From Enchytraeus crypticus (taxonomy: Eukaryota; Annelida; Clitellata; Enchytraeida; Enchytraeidae), in NCBI GenBank assembly GCA_905160935.1, contig CAJHZI010000534.1, positions 2,123,934-2,187,933 on the forward strand: DNA of 64,000 nucleotides. The letters are read 5' to 3'. Each line of letters opens with the position of its first letter. Position 1 is the stretch's first letter. A model generated the notes under the pieces. The model had not been told where the DNA came from. It saw only the letters and a list, made by a program, of their open reading frames with translations, and did no database searches. Positions 24,100 through 37,000 of this stretch are shown piece by piece. Made by a program: the position numbers and the translations under genes.

Positions 24100-26545
24100 C
24101 CTATAACTTTTATACGTAATTCTCCTCCTATAACATTTATACGTAATTCTCCTATAACATTTATACGTAATTCTCCTATAATATTTATATGTAGATCTCC
24201 TATAACATTTATACATAATTCTCCTATAACATTTATACATAATTCTCCTCCTATAACATTTATACGTAATTCTCCTCCTATAACATTTATACATAATTCT
24301 CCTCCTATAGCATTTATACGTAATTCTCCTCCTGCCCAACCCTAATCCGTTCCTATGAACTACTCAGCTGCACACTGAACTTTTCTAAGCTGTTTAGCTT
24401 GATGAAGTCAACTGTGGCCCTCGTGTCCACATCTTATTCTGATTAAGTCTTGAACAATCATATCTGCCATTGGTTGATGAGAATGATGGTTGCTGTGAAC
24501 TTAGTAAGATGTTGGGAACTTGAGATGTGTCAATTCCTGTTTAATTTATAATATTATACTAGTTACAGATATTGTAGGTTTTCTATATTTTAATTGTTTC
24601 AGTTTGCTAAATGTATTTCATTCGTCAGATATATTGTGGAAAGATTACAACTATTAATTGAACAATGTAGACTTTTATTGTACTCCACGTTCAATACGCA
24701 TAACAATGGACCTCCTATATAATACACAACTTACGTACGTACAAAAGTCTACGTTATACACTAGGATCAATACTTATAATAATAGACTTCCTATATAATA
24801 CACAACTTATGTACATACAGAAGTCAATGATATACACTGGGATCAATACTTATAATAATAGACCTCCTGTATAATACACAACTTATGTACGTACAGAAGT
24901 CTATGCTATACACTAAGACCAATACTTATGGACGACTTTTAATACAATAACTTCAATACTTAATAACGGGTCTACAGAGAACACTAGCCAACTCCGAACT
25001 TCTAAACACCATTAAACCGCTCCTATCACACAACATGGTTTAATGCAGTTTGAGATAAATGTCAACTATACGACAGGCCCGGCATCATCCACCCAACTAC
25101 GGACTACATATCCTGTCACCTAACCAGTATGCTACACGACCAAAGACATTCCTCACGATCACGTGTTTGACACTTTGAATAACCTTGATATTTACACAAG
25201 CTAATCTGAACTTGCATCTTGCAAAGCTTACTATTTTATGACGCTTCTTCTAAATATATAAATTAGATGTTAGAAATGACAGTAAAATATGAGAATAAAT
25301 TACAAAGCAGTATTATACAAGCGCATTATATCTACACCAGTAAATCTAATACAACAGTAAAACGCTAAGCACACGTTTAACACACACCCAAACACCGTGC
25401 TTGAATACATGTAACTGTTTGACTACAGTTAAACGTGTCACTAATTACTGGCCTAACTAAACTGATTCACTAGTTATGCTGATACCTAGTAACACGATAT
25501 ACTTAGAATCTGTAGACTTAAAACAATATAAGAGTTTGAACAACGAGAAGTGCTTTACACTGGAAGACTACAAACAAACAGATCAACTTCTCAACGCTAT
25601 GAACCTACAAGCAACAGCTGTAATGTGCACATCAATATGACAATATATCTCTACTTACACATGTGCTGTAAAAAGTTTAACATTACAGGGAAATGAGCAT
25701 ATGTGACGATAACTACCACTTGTAATACAAGCTTTTACTCACAGATCAGCTCTACCAGGAATTGATTGCAGGACCTCAGGAAATTAGATCAGCTATTTAG
25801 AAATTCTAAAGGGCTACGTCATTACAGACACAGTCGAGCAGAGATGAGATTTTCTGGAATAATTGCAATACGTCTCAGGGTCAACTCAGTGATACACTGG
25901 GCCAATTGTTTCAGTATCTATAATAAACCCTTGGACGCTTGCTGCAATTCTCGGCCTCCTGTACAACTACTGCTAAGATTATTCTTTATTTAACTCCTCC
26001 AGTGGTTAACGTAATTGCTATGCTGCAAAAGAACTACATATATTAAAGACTCTGATTTTACCCATAATGGATTACAAGCAATAATATTCTGATAACAGTG
26101 TATCACAACGTACACATTAAACCAACCAATCAGAAGTCTGGAGAATAAGAGAGTGATTGACTAGTGTTACACATAGGAGACACTGAACTGCAAATGTGAC
26201 CCCTAACCCCACCTGTGTTCATTCTATAACTATTACAAGGAGATATCAATACTTTATGACTAGTGTTTAAACAATACTACACAACACTTCACTGTCATCA
26301 ACTACCCATCCTCTCAGAACAGAGTTACATCCATGCACACCAACACAGCTGATGAGAGCTACATGAAGCGTTCAATGTACAATAGATCTACAGTCATCAG
26401 AGGCGTGGCTTTGTGAGAGCTACATGAAGAGTTCAATATACAATACATCTACAGTCATCAGAGGCGTGGCTTTGTGAGAGGTACATGAAGAGTTCAATGT
26501 ACAGTACATCTACAGTCACCAGAGGCGTGGCTTTGTGAGAGTATA
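24100..26545. repeat. Three tandem arrays in the intergenic region
   Basis: 24100-24340 has about ten copies of a 24-27-base unit (CCTATAACATTTATACGTAA plus TTCTCCT). 24700-24930 has three copies of a unit of about 68 bases containing CTATATAATACACAACTTAT. 26340-26545 has three copies of a unit of about 62 bases containing TCATCAGAGGCGTGGCTTTG. The stretch 24940-26340 between them holds no supported gene. Confidence 0.8.
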
Positions 26546-26709
26546 CGAGTATAGTGAATAACTGACTATGATACAAGAGAAATACAGAAAGATCTAGGAG
26601 ACAGAATGTGCTAACACCTAGAAAATGATAGGTAGACAGATCTTGAGAGTGTAACTTGTGTTATATGCGAGTTATCACATGTTGAAGAGCTATCACTCAT
26701 ACAACACAA

Positions 26710-26791
26710 GTCAGAGACAGAGCTCTAGGAGAGAGAATGTTGTATATATCTATATAGCATAAGTTAGAGAGAGAACTCTATGAGGGAGAAT

Positions 26792-26843
<52 letters not shown>

Positions 26844-26885
26844 ACACAAGTTAGAGAGAGAGAGCTCTATGAGGGAGAATGAGTT
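26710..26885. repeat. Repeat overlapping the arfaptin stop codon, with (TA)n
   Basis: AACTCTATGAGGGAGAATG at about 26774-26792 matches GCTCTATGAGGGAGAATGAG at 26865-26884, the latter covering the stop codon and last codons of arfaptin. A weaker copy lies near 26724. A (TA)n run separates the two good copies. The last few residues of the protein (HSPS) are thus derived from or shared with the repeat. Confidence 0.7.
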
Positions 26886-27724
26886 TCGAGCCACGACGGT
26901 TGATCGCTGTTTGGAGTCTTTAGCTTTATGTTGAACTGCTTCAATGTCTCCTGTAGGGCAGTTTGATTCCCACTGAAGTACGAGGCTATAGCATTGTGCA
27001 GCAGTAGAAGCTGTTTATGCATCACCTTTACCTACAGCAAATTACAATATTCAACATATACGTAAATATACAAAACTATACGTGTACATATGTTACTACA
27101 CGTAATTATACAAGATTATACATGTGCATATGTAACTACACAAAATTATACATGTACATATGTAACTACATGTAAATATAAATTAAGCATTGTATCAACG
27201 CGCTACACATGTATTACACATCTATAGTGAAATATTCTACACTGAATATATAACATATATCAACATAACAGTAAATACGTGTGTAATGATGCTATAGTTT
27301 GGCTTTGGCTTCATAGTGCTCGATGTTGTCACTGTGGACAGCAGCAGAAGTTGATACAGACCCTATTCTCATCGAGGAACCTCATCTTGACGGTCACGTC
27401 GTCTCTCAGCCGCTCATACTTCTCTCTGTGGCTCTCAAACCTTCTCTTAGCCTCCTCGTATCTCAGTGTGCTCTCAGCGTCTCGTCCTGTGGCGCCACCT
27501 GTCCAGTACTCCATGTCCATCCTGTACGCGTCGTACTCCACCCTGAACACAACAACAACAACTAGATCAGCATTCTACACAACAACAACAAGAACACCCA
27601 AAACCTTCAGTCATTGATGTTTAATAACAAAATGGTTCCTAATGCATCTAAAATGAAATCAATAATATTTTATCTTTGGCTCTCTGCGCCAACTTAATAC
27701 AATACAATTAACAAACTATTACTA

Positions 27725-27815
<91 letters not shown>

Positions 27816-30798
27816 GGTAAACCTGGCTGCCTCATAATGTTTGACAGTCAACAGTGTATCGTCCATTGTCTTGTTACACAGGGTGTTCATAGTAGATGTG
27901 AAGAACTGCAGGGCAGCTGAAACATATTCACAATTCTGCACTTATCTACTGCACTTTCATTTTATTGCAGGTCCAGGACACACATTACTAATCAGTCAAG
28001 CACCGCACACATAGTGAGAGAAGAGCAGTATAGTAACACAGTCAAGTCAAACAAGAGTAGTCATATGAGTCACTAGTGAGCGATTCATCGACCACAAGTA
28101 AATACTATTCTACACCTTATCTCAGCAACATCAAAGACGTGCCGTCTCAGCTTTCTGATCAACCAACATGTAAACAATTGTTGAGCTCTCTATGCAGTGA
28201 GGCAGTACACCGTAAATCTACAAGTTTACTTAGAATTATTACTAATTGAATTTGTTATAAGAGAGGAAAAGCTAAGCACTTAATACATTACACAATCTAT
28301 TACGTTACGTGTAGTACAGACCCAGGAGGGTTTGGCCGTTCTTGTAGAGAACTCTCTGTGTCTGAGCGTTGTAAGAAAACTCCTCCCTCAGCTCTGGGTT
28401 CTTCTGAGACAACTCACTGAACGACTCCCCCAGAGCACGCTGTGTGCAAGTCATCTACACATACATACACGTTGTGTGCATGTCATCTACACGTACATAC
28501 ACGTTGTGTACACATAAACACATGTTGTGTACACATCATCTACACATACACACACATTGTGTGCACATCTACACATCTACACATACACATACGTTGTGTA
28601 CACATCATCTACACATACACACACGTTGTGTACACATCATCTACACATACACACACATTGTGTGCACATCTACACATACACACATGTTGTGTACACATCA
28701 TCTACACATACACACACATTGTGTGCACATCTACACATACACACACATTGTGTACACATCATCTACACATACACACACGTTGTGTACACATCATCTACAC
28801 ATACACACACGCTGTGTGCACATCTGCATATATATACACGCTGTGTACACGTGTTGATAGCATCATCAGCAATGAAACAAACCTGAGTGAAGTGCTGAGC
28901 AAGTGTGTTAGTGAGACGCAGGATGTGTGTGTACTTTTCTTGTGTGTCTCTAAGTAGCTCTATCTGTGCCTCTAACTCTGTGTCCACTGTGCGTGACACT
29001 CTGCCCAGCTTCTCTGATAAAACCTACACATATATAAAGGAGAACTTAGACGCATATCTACACATACAGGAGAACTTAGACACACATCTCTACATACATA
29101 CAGGAGAACTTCAACACATCTATACATACATACAGGAGAACTTAGACACACATCTACACATACAGGAGACCTTAGACACACATCTACACATACAGGAGAA
29201 CTTAGACACACATCTATACATATATACAGGAGAAATTCAACACATCTATACATACAGGAGAACTTAGACATACATCTACACACACACACAGGAGAACTTA
29301 AACACACATCTATACATACACATCATACAGGAGAACTTAAACACACATCTACACATACATACAGGAGAACTTAAACATACAGCAACACATACACAACGAT
29401 TACAACACTGAACATGCACACTGTTGAACCTACACACCTATACAAACATACGCACACATACACACACACATACTTGCACACACAGACACACACCTATACA
29501 AACTCACGCACACATACACACACATACTAGCACACACAGACACACACCTGCCTGGTGAACTTGTAGGCATTGAAGGACCAGGACCTGAGAGAGTCCAGCT
29601 TGTTCTGAGGAGAGGTCAGTGAGTGCACGGCCTGGGAGGGGGGGACCCTATGCCCCCCACTCCTATCAGCCCCCCCTCGTGCCTCAGTGCTGCTGTGGTC
29701 AGGGCTAGAGAGAGGAATGTTGCTCAGAGCTGTAACACATCACACGTCATAATGTGATATAATGTTGTCACGCTGTAGGGCATAGAATAGCATGTGTAAA
29801 CACACAATGCTAACTCATCACACATTATAACGTGATATCACACTGTAGGGCATAGAATAGCACATGTAAATACACAATGTTAACTCATCAGTAGAGCTGG
29901 GTTAGATAACGTTGATTATGCAGTATGTTTGGCCCATCAACGATGAATTAAATCAACACATTGTCTGCGGAACCTTCAACCACGTTGAAGCATATGTCAC
30001 GAGAACTTCCCCTGTCATCCCAGTCTACAGCTGAGTCGTGACTAGTTGGCATGTTGTTCAACAGTGGATCAGTAGATGCAGGTTTCAAATCCAGTGCTCT
30101 CCCCATCACTGACATGCTATTTGAGCAGAAAGCTGACATTAAACCAGGCTCTTTGTACACTAGTCAGATCAAGCTTGTACATCATAAGGGTAGAGATATT
30201 TCTCTGTTCACTGGACTGCCCGGAGGCTAAGCTAGGGCAAGCTATAAAAGCACAGTCTTGATTTATTGATAAATTCTACTCACTAACCAGGTGGAGCCTG
30301 ACTCAAGCTACTACTGACGCCTGCGTGTCCTGAGAGGTTTGTGGGTCTGCTGGAGCCAGCATACCCCCCACCCATCTCTCCTCCCCTCACCAGTATACCC
30401 CCTCGTGGTCCACTTCTTACTCCAAGGTCTCCATCATCATCGTCATCGTGATTATCATCGTTAAACCTCATTCGATGTCTAGTCACCTCCTCATTATATC
30501 TGTCATGATTATTCATCTCGTCATCATCATCAGAATTTCTTATCTCATCGTCCATCTCCATTCTATTAATAACATCTTGCTCATCATCTGGCAGAGCAGC
30601 TGTAACATTGGAATTTCCAAGTTTAGATTTCCTGTACCAGGAATTTCCGAGTGGATTTTCCAAGTGATTATTATGAGTCTGAGCATCATAGAGGTGCCTG
30701 TCATGAGGTGGCAGATAGTCATGGGCGTGGTTAGTGGGGGAGGAGCCAGAACTCTGAGGCAGAGGAGGCGGAGACTCACGACTTGGTGAATAAGACAT
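26867..30798 (-). CDS. ARFIP: Arfaptin, complete 7-exon gene (468 aa)
   Basis: Arfaptins are BAR-type (AH domain) dimers that bind Arf/Arl1 and Rac GTPases and curved trans-Golgi membranes. Exons on the minus strand: 30798-30288, 29729-29548, 29023-28883, 28454-28322, 27916-27823, 27542-27362 and 27031-26867, all GT-AG with phases that join. Exon 1 encodes a 170-residue Asp/Asn-rich, low-complexity N-terminus. The AH domain runs from about residue 215 ([19 protein letters not shown]) through [59 protein letters not shown], and [20 protein letters not shown] to [10 protein letters not shown] near the end. These track vertebrate ARFIP1/2 closely. The product is longer than the human paralogues (about 340-375 aa) because of exon 1. 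The paralogue (1 or 2) is not resolved; a pre-duplication orthologue is likely. Confidence 0.95.
27030..27190. repeat. 31-bp tandem repeat in arfaptin intron 6
   Basis: Four copies of a unit like TACATGTGCATATGTAACTA plus CACAAAATTA. It starts just beyond the exon 7 acceptor and does not include exon sequence. Confidence 0.75.
28454..28860 (-). repeat. Acceptor-bearing 32-bp minisatellite in arfaptin intron 3
   Basis: On the minus strand, about twelve units of GTGTATGTGTAG|ATGATGTGTACACAACGT type. The last unit is the real exon 4 junction: GTATGTGTAG|ATGACTTGCACACAGCGTGC. The exon's first 19 bases are therefore the end of the array, and each unit offers a similar TAG|ATG acceptor. Confidence 0.85.
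29030..29390 (-). repeat. 30-bp minisatellite in arfaptin intron 2
   Basis: About eleven units containing (minus strand) GTCTAAGTTCTCCTGTATGT followed by GTAG. The array abuts the exon 3 acceptor (TATATGTGTAG|GTTTTATCAG). The GTAG of each unit resembles an acceptor, but unlike intron 3 the unit shows no clear exon sequence. CA/GT-rich sequence continues to the exon 2 donor at 29548. Confidence 0.8.
29985..30170 (+). mobile_element. SINE-like repeat, family 2, in arfaptin intron 1
   Basis: Shares with 55355-55500 the order GTGGATCAG, a B-box-like GGTTTCAAATCC, CCCATCACTGACATGCTAT, then GAGCAG and AAACCAGG. Antisense to arfaptin. Probably tRNA-derived. Two diverged copies are visible. Confidence 0.6.
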
Positions 30799-30956
30799 GA
30801 TTGATTACTTAACGACTGTATGTTAAATACAATGAAGATGACTTATAGCCTTATGAGGTAGAGCTGCAAGGTTAAACAGCAAATAGATCTTCAATTAGAG
30901 GATGATTAAATTACATAGATCTGACTAAAAATAGAGCACTATAATTGAATTATACT

Positions 30957-31983
30957 AACCCTAACCCTAACCCTTCATCTAAGGCATTTTGTATATGAGA
31001 TGAAGAGAAGAAAGTATTGTGTTGATAAGTGTTTTTGGTTGGATCAACTTATCACGGTTTGTATGTCTTTACCTTCACAAACTTGTATGATGAGGTATAA
31101 AATTTTTGACAAGACTGGTCTCTCGACTTCCCGGACCAGTATAATTAAGTTAGTTAAGTTCAGTTAGAAATAGGATTCTAAATAGCCCACCGGTACGGTA
31201 AAAAGTAAACACGCATTATACTGAAATGATCAACTATGTTGACATCTATCCCTTTTAATACCACATGTTAAATCCGTTAAGCAATTTAGTCCACTCTCCG
31301 TGCAATCATTCACGTGAATGGCCGAGATTTTACTCTCAGATCAGCGCAGCCGGGAATCGAACGCTAGAGAGTATTATAATATTCACCTCCTGATCTGTCA
31401 TTTGGGTATTCATAATATTCACCTCCTGATCTGTCATTTGGGTATTCATAATATTCACCTCCTGATCTGTCATTTAAAATTTCATGGCGTTACCTGACGC
31501 CTTAACTATTGAGCTATTGAGAAACTCAAAACATAATAAAACATAACAATTAGAATGCTACAATCAATGACAACTTCGGGCACTATTGAGAATATATCAA
31601 GCCGGCGAGCAAAAAGAAAGTCAAAAACGGTGCAAAATCCAGAAAAATTGTCCAAAAATAAAGAGATTTTAAAAATATAAAGATAAATATAATATCAGAA
31701 ACACAAGTACAGCAACAACAACAATACGACTAGAGTGCTACTGTTAGCCATGAAAACATCGAGCACTGTGGAATCAAAACAAAACCGATGAGCAGAATGA
31801 GGGGTCTATGAACGGTGCTAGTAAAACACAAGTACTACATATGTTAAGATAATAATAACAACTTTAATATTTCACAGCGTTTAGTAGCCCCAAAGAAATA
31901 TTTTTAGAAACAGTGAGCTTCATACGAGTGAACATATAGCTGTTTAATAAATATATAACTAACCTAACCCTAACCCTAACACT
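30957..31983. repeat. Short interstitial telomere-like repeats
   Basis: CTAACCCTAACCCTAACCC at about 30957-30975, some 160 bases upstream of the arfaptin ATG, and CCTAACCCTAACCCTAACAC at about 31963-31982. Both are on the CCCTAA strand, opposite in orientation to the terminal array. Confidence 0.75.
31208..31530 (-). mobile_element. tRNA-derived SINE, family 1, with internal 36-bp triplication
   Basis: Reverse copy of the element at 13935-14207. On the plus strand it reads GAAATGATCAACTATGTTGA, then ACTCTCAGATCAGCGCAGCC, then GGGAATCGAAC, the B-box complement. A 36-base piece (TATTCATAATATTCACCTCC plus TGATCTGTCATTTGGG) is repeated three times at about 31378-31470, which the other copies lack. 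Confidence 0.75.
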
Positions 31984-32560
31984 TCCACATAAATCAACAC
32001 AGTGCGACGCCATCTTACCACCGGGATAATACGCTACTTTGTTGACAACAACAACATTCCACAAAATCCACTTCTAAACCCACAACAATCCACTTCTAAA
32101 GACTTGGAAGTTGGAATTAAATAAATAAATTTAGCATACCATACTCGTTCCATACATTGACTACTCTAGACCTGACTGAAATTTTGTTCTAATCTCTATT
32201 CTGGACCAGATCTGTATTATCTATCATCTTTGCCATCTAACCTCATTGATCTGTGCCCTCTTGTCCTAGCATGAATAAATATACTGCAAATTCTCCACAC
32301 TCCACGATATACTTAATATAAATACTCTTTTCCATATAATTTTCTCTTTTAGTTTTCCTATCCACTAAATGTCCACGAATTGAGACAAACACGTAAACCT
32401 CCGTTTCGCTAGTACCATTCCTTGGACAGATTACCCTTACTTTGGCTTGCACAGATCGTTTATGGACCCTTCACTCTGCTCGTCGGTTTATTTGGTTCCA
32501 CAATGCTCAATGTTGTCATGGATAACTGTAGCATTCTAATCGTATTGTAGTTGCTGTTAT
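31545..32560. mobile_element. Dispersed repeat family A cluster (two plus copies, one minus copy)
   Basis: Plus copies lie at about 31545-31660 and 31730-31815, each with GAGTGCTAC, GACAAC/GAAAAC then a TCGAGCAC or TCGGGCAC core. A longer minus copy lies at about 32230-32560, ending GCTCAATGTTGTCATGGATA and AGCATTCTAATCGTATTGTA. It shares its extended portion with the copies at 46837-47115 and 50811-50990. The family is described at 13045-13575. Confidence 0.7.
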
Positions 32561-32689
32561 TTGTCAAAATTCTAATTTATTTTTAATTCTGTAATTATAT
32601 TCCTCTGATAAATATTATGTAATGTGAAGAGAGCTACCACTACATATTATAAAAGGTCTACTTAGCCAGACCTAAAACATTTAACCTAG

Positions 32690-33163
32690 ATAATTAGTTT
32701 GGAACTGTTAACAAAAAGTCTAAAGAAGGACACAAAGATAAAGATAGTGAAAACTTTGGTTTGGACCACGCTATTGTATGGATGTGAAACATGGGCCTTA
32801 AGGAAGGAAGATATTAGGAAACTGGAGGCATTGGAAATGTGGATTTGGAGAAGAATGGAGAGGATTAGCTTGACTCAAAAGGTTATAAATGAAGAAGTCC
32901 TGGAGAGAGTTGGCACAAGTAGACATTTGATAAATGTATTAAGAAATAGGAAGAAAAGATGGATAGGACACATTCTAAGGGGGGAAGGTCTATTAAAAGA
33001 GGTCATAGAAGGTAGAATGGAAGGAAAAATAGGCAGGGGCTGGCCGAGATTAGGTATGTTAGATGATTTAATGACCCTCTCATATGTGGAAATGAAGAGG
33101 AAGGCGGAAGACAGAGAAGAGCGGAGGCGTTATGTACCATGGACCTGCTAGTAGACAGTGCAC

Positions 33164-33220
<57 letters not shown>
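32690..33220 (+). mobile_element. 5'-truncated LINE: reverse-transcriptase C-terminal tail plus (GA)n
   Basis: The 150-codon frame 32699-33151 encodes a typical post-RT tail of non-LTR retrotransposons: TTLLYGCETWALRKEDIRKL, then EALEMWIWRRMERIS, then RKKRWIGHILRGEGL and GRGWPRLGMLDDL. The RT catalytic YxDD region is missing. The frame ends CCATGGACCTGC-TAG, then CAGTGCACTAA, and passes straight into (GAGA)n. A second, shorter copy with the same 3' end is at 44480-44670. Dead on arrival by truncation; exact clade not assigned. Confidence 0.85.
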
Positions 33221-33221
<1 letters not shown>

Positions 33222-34079
33222 AGTTTGGACATTAATTTTACATTCAGCAGTCTTCTGGTTGCTCTCCTTTTGAACTCTAATAATGTTATCAGACGGTTCA
33301 ATTCACTGGACGTTAATTCTTTTCAGTACTACAAGCGTATATTTCGTAATCTGTCGAAATAGCGTTATCCTCTTTTTGAAAATTTTGTCTAATTAATTAT
33401 TCATATGGTGTAAAACATGTTTAATTATTTAACATTTGATCCATTCTTTGACTATGCCTGACTGTGAATAGAAAAAAGAATAATGAATATCTTTGCCAAC
33501 ATGAAATTTTTGGTAGAGGTTGGAGAGAGGACTGGGTCAATTTGAGCCAAAGGTTATTCTATGGCACCACTGTTATGAACGTAAACACTTCATTCTAAAG
33601 TCAATGCAATTAAATCTAGTTATACTCTTTGCTCTAACTCATTTTCGAAACGAAATATATTGGCTATGTCTCAATATCACGATATCACCTATCTAATTCA
33701 CAGAATAAAGATTAAGGGAGTGTTGGAATAAATATATAGACTTAGACAAGATAGATAGTAAAATTGATTAACATGTAATTGGAGTGCCGAGAATTACTGT
33801 GTAGTCTAAAGTCTGGGTCGTATGAAGTGTTTTGCTGCAATTTTTATACGATTTCACTGTGTGAGCTAAACTTGCTTGATCCCGTCGATGTTCAATGTTG
33901 TCATGATCATGAGTGGTTGTCGTTCATGACAGCTTCATAAAATCTTGACAGATTTAAACCTGGCGTGTCAGCGAAATTCTTAAGAATTAAATTTGTGAAA
34001 CTTTATACCCTGCAAAATTTTCTTTAAAAAATTTTTAGTTTTAAGTCCTCACTAAATCCTGATACAATATTGAAACTAA
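33221..34079. other. Intergenic, no supported gene
   Basis: AT-rich spacer. A weak family A fragment (TCGATGTTCAATGTTGTCAT) is at about 33885-33905. No coding exon or RNA gene is seen. Confidence 0.45.
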
Positions 34080-37000
34080 TAGTCGGGTAGAAATAAAAAA
34101 ACCGGAACATTTAACGCGTAAAGCCAAATTTTTATTCGTTGGAAGCGGAATTTTGAGCTGAATTCAAATATAAAGTTCCCCATTCGTAGCACTACTAATA
34201 AAAAAGTTATGTCCAGAAAACGAAAAATTAACAATTTTTATTTTCTCGAGAGATTTTCAAAGTGTTAAAAAAATTATTGTAGGGCTAAAAAAACTCAACA
34301 AATGAAATATTAATCATGTGTCTGCAACAAATAAAGATAAAGCCAAAAATTTAAGAGTAAGGAAGCCTCTCATAATCAAGATGATATTAAGATTACATGT
34401 GCTTTGATGCTTGGTCCATGAACAGTGGCGTAATTAGCCTGAGTCCCTGCCCCACTTAGGTTATTTGCAATTCATCCAGATCTGCAGGGTTTTTGGCGGG
34501 GGGAGGGAAGGGATAGGAAATGGGCTGGTTATGCTAAGTGAAAGTTTAATTATGACACCAGCAGAACAACGAAGCGTTTTCAGTAGTTTCAGTACAAATG
34601 GACTAATAACCTTAATTAGACCATTTATAATAAGTTAATTTAATGATTTTTAATGAGATTAATGATTTTTAAATTAATCATAATTGGACTGATATGACTT
34701 GATATGTTATTGAAAAATTCTTACAAAAAAAAATACTAAAAAGCAATATAATTAACTATATTCATTCTAAGATGCACTGAAAGTCCACCAGTTTTCTCAC
34801 AAATTACAAAAATGTTCTCCTTTGGGGAGGGGTGTATTAGCCCCTTCCTGTGCCCACCTTCACCCCCTACTTTATGCCTGTTGGTGCAAAAATGGTCCTC
34901 CCTACACGCAAATTAATTTTCTACCAATGTGCCTGACTGTGGTATGGGTATTGGTGGAGGTAAGCTAGTGGGATACTGGATTTGCTAGTAAGCTAGTAGG
35001 TTCAGTGTGGCCCCAGTTCAGGGGCCGAAGGCAGTAGTGAAAAAATTTGAGCCCTCCTAGAATTTTTTTGCTTGAACCACTGTCCATGACATGTAGAAGC
35101 GTAGAGTATAAGCAAATCTCATCAGATGGATTAAAGTCTATAAGTGATAAAAAATCGTTTTGATAGAGTGATTGTTATATTTATACAGCCAGTTCATATG
35201 CCAAACCAAACCCAAATTCACAATTGATGGCAATGTGCTTGGAAAAAGTAGCTGGCACAGTGGTTTAAATGTCATGGTGGTCAAACTGTACATAGGCGTG
35301 TGGAAGATTGGAACAATGGGTATGGCTTTATTTCTAATTATTTTATGGGCTTTAAGGTGTTTCAAATTATGTGCCAGTGGCATTAAATTATCTTGCTCAG
35401 TATTAGCAACTAGCACAGTGGAAGCGGCTATAATGCCCATAACATGAAAAGTACCCTTACCATCCAATGCAGCAACATTATGGTTTGCATTGTCTGCAAC
35501 CTATTGTGTAAATACCTCAGGATATGGGTGAATATTCATATTAGAAGGATTCAAAGTGACAGTGGACTGTTTGAATCGTGAAATTTCGTCTTATGACACA
35601 GAGAAACCTAAACATGCCCGCTGCTCAATTAATGGTTTGAATCCTATCAAGTGATCAACCGACACACCCAAACCGAGAAGCAATGGTACAATAATTGAGT
35701 ATGACCGTGCAGCTTGAATGATACTCAGTCAAATGCTATTTTGCTTATTGGTTGATGGTGCTAATGATCTGAGAAGCTGATGCTGAAGAGGAAGAAAGTA
35801 GTTCCTGTGCTCGTTAGATAGGTACTGGCAGATGAGTATTCATATCATATTCTAATTCTCTGATCTCATTTGCAATCAATTTAGCTGCCACTGTTATGAT
35901 TCTTTTACTCTCATCTGACACATCATCTTTCCTCTCCATATGCCACTTCTCACTAATTAAGTATGAGCTAAAATTGTGGAAACAAATCACATTTCTTCAT
36001 CCAGATATTTAGCCAACAGTATGTTATCATCATAGCACTCAACAAGCTTTCGCTTCAGATGTTTAGCAGAATAGGCATTGCCATCTGTAGTTATACCTTG
36101 CATTCTCTTAACTACATCTTGTATTGTATATAGATCTCACTCACAGTTCTCTCCCAACCACTTGCAAGTCTAAAAATACTGATTGATATTCTTCATTTAA
36201 TCTAGGTCAGTGTATAGTCCCCGCACCAGCACCTTCCTTAGCCCTGCTGCTGACAAATTTCAAATAACAAAGATTGTGATATATGGCTTCTTCTGCCGCT
36301 AAATCACTACACATTTCCATTTGTCCCATGACTTCAAATCCTCAGTTATCATTCCTTCTTCGTCAACGCTCTTGAACAGTACTTCGCAGTTCTATTGACA
36401 TTGCTGTATTGTATTCCTTTTGATCATTGATCTGATAATTCAAAGCAAAACAAGCATTGTGCTTTCCAGTTAAAAATCATAGATGAACAAAGTTTTTTTC
36501 CTATAGAATCATTTATTGCATCTTGTTCCAGTTGCTGATTTTTGTTAAGTATGTTATTTTTTCTTTTGTAGTATGGCTTTCTGCAACTGTTGAGCACTAC
36601 AACTGGTTGATCACAAGATGTTTGATGATGTAAGAGTTCATTATCATTGCGTGAAAGAGCACTTTCTAATAGTGTGTCCAACCCCTGAGATCGTATAACA
36701 GTCAGATCAGTTCGATCAGATCGGGTCATCAACATCAATTGCATATAAAACACAAATAACGCATTGATTTTCCGGAAATTATTTCTCTCACAAATCTTCA
36801 GCCATCTCTCAAGAGCTTTAATTAGTTGATTTTTAATCCCTGGATAACTGTAACTAATTTTATTAATGCGTACATTAATAATCTAAGAATTTGTTAATTA
36901 AAACTATTCATTAGCTATAATTAACGAAATACAGTTCCGAAATTAATTAGTTCTAGGTTTTAGTTACTTATATCCAATTACACGATTTAAATAACATATT

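Noticed and set aside
28442..28957. His/Thr/Tyr-rich plus-strand ORFs of up to 171 codons
   Set aside because: Artefacts of the 32-bp CA-rich array in arfaptin intron 3; the other strand carries the conserved exons.
30448..30789. Plus-strand ORF of 113 codons opposite arfaptin exon 1
   Set aside because: Antisense shadow of a conserved gene's first exon with no independent support.
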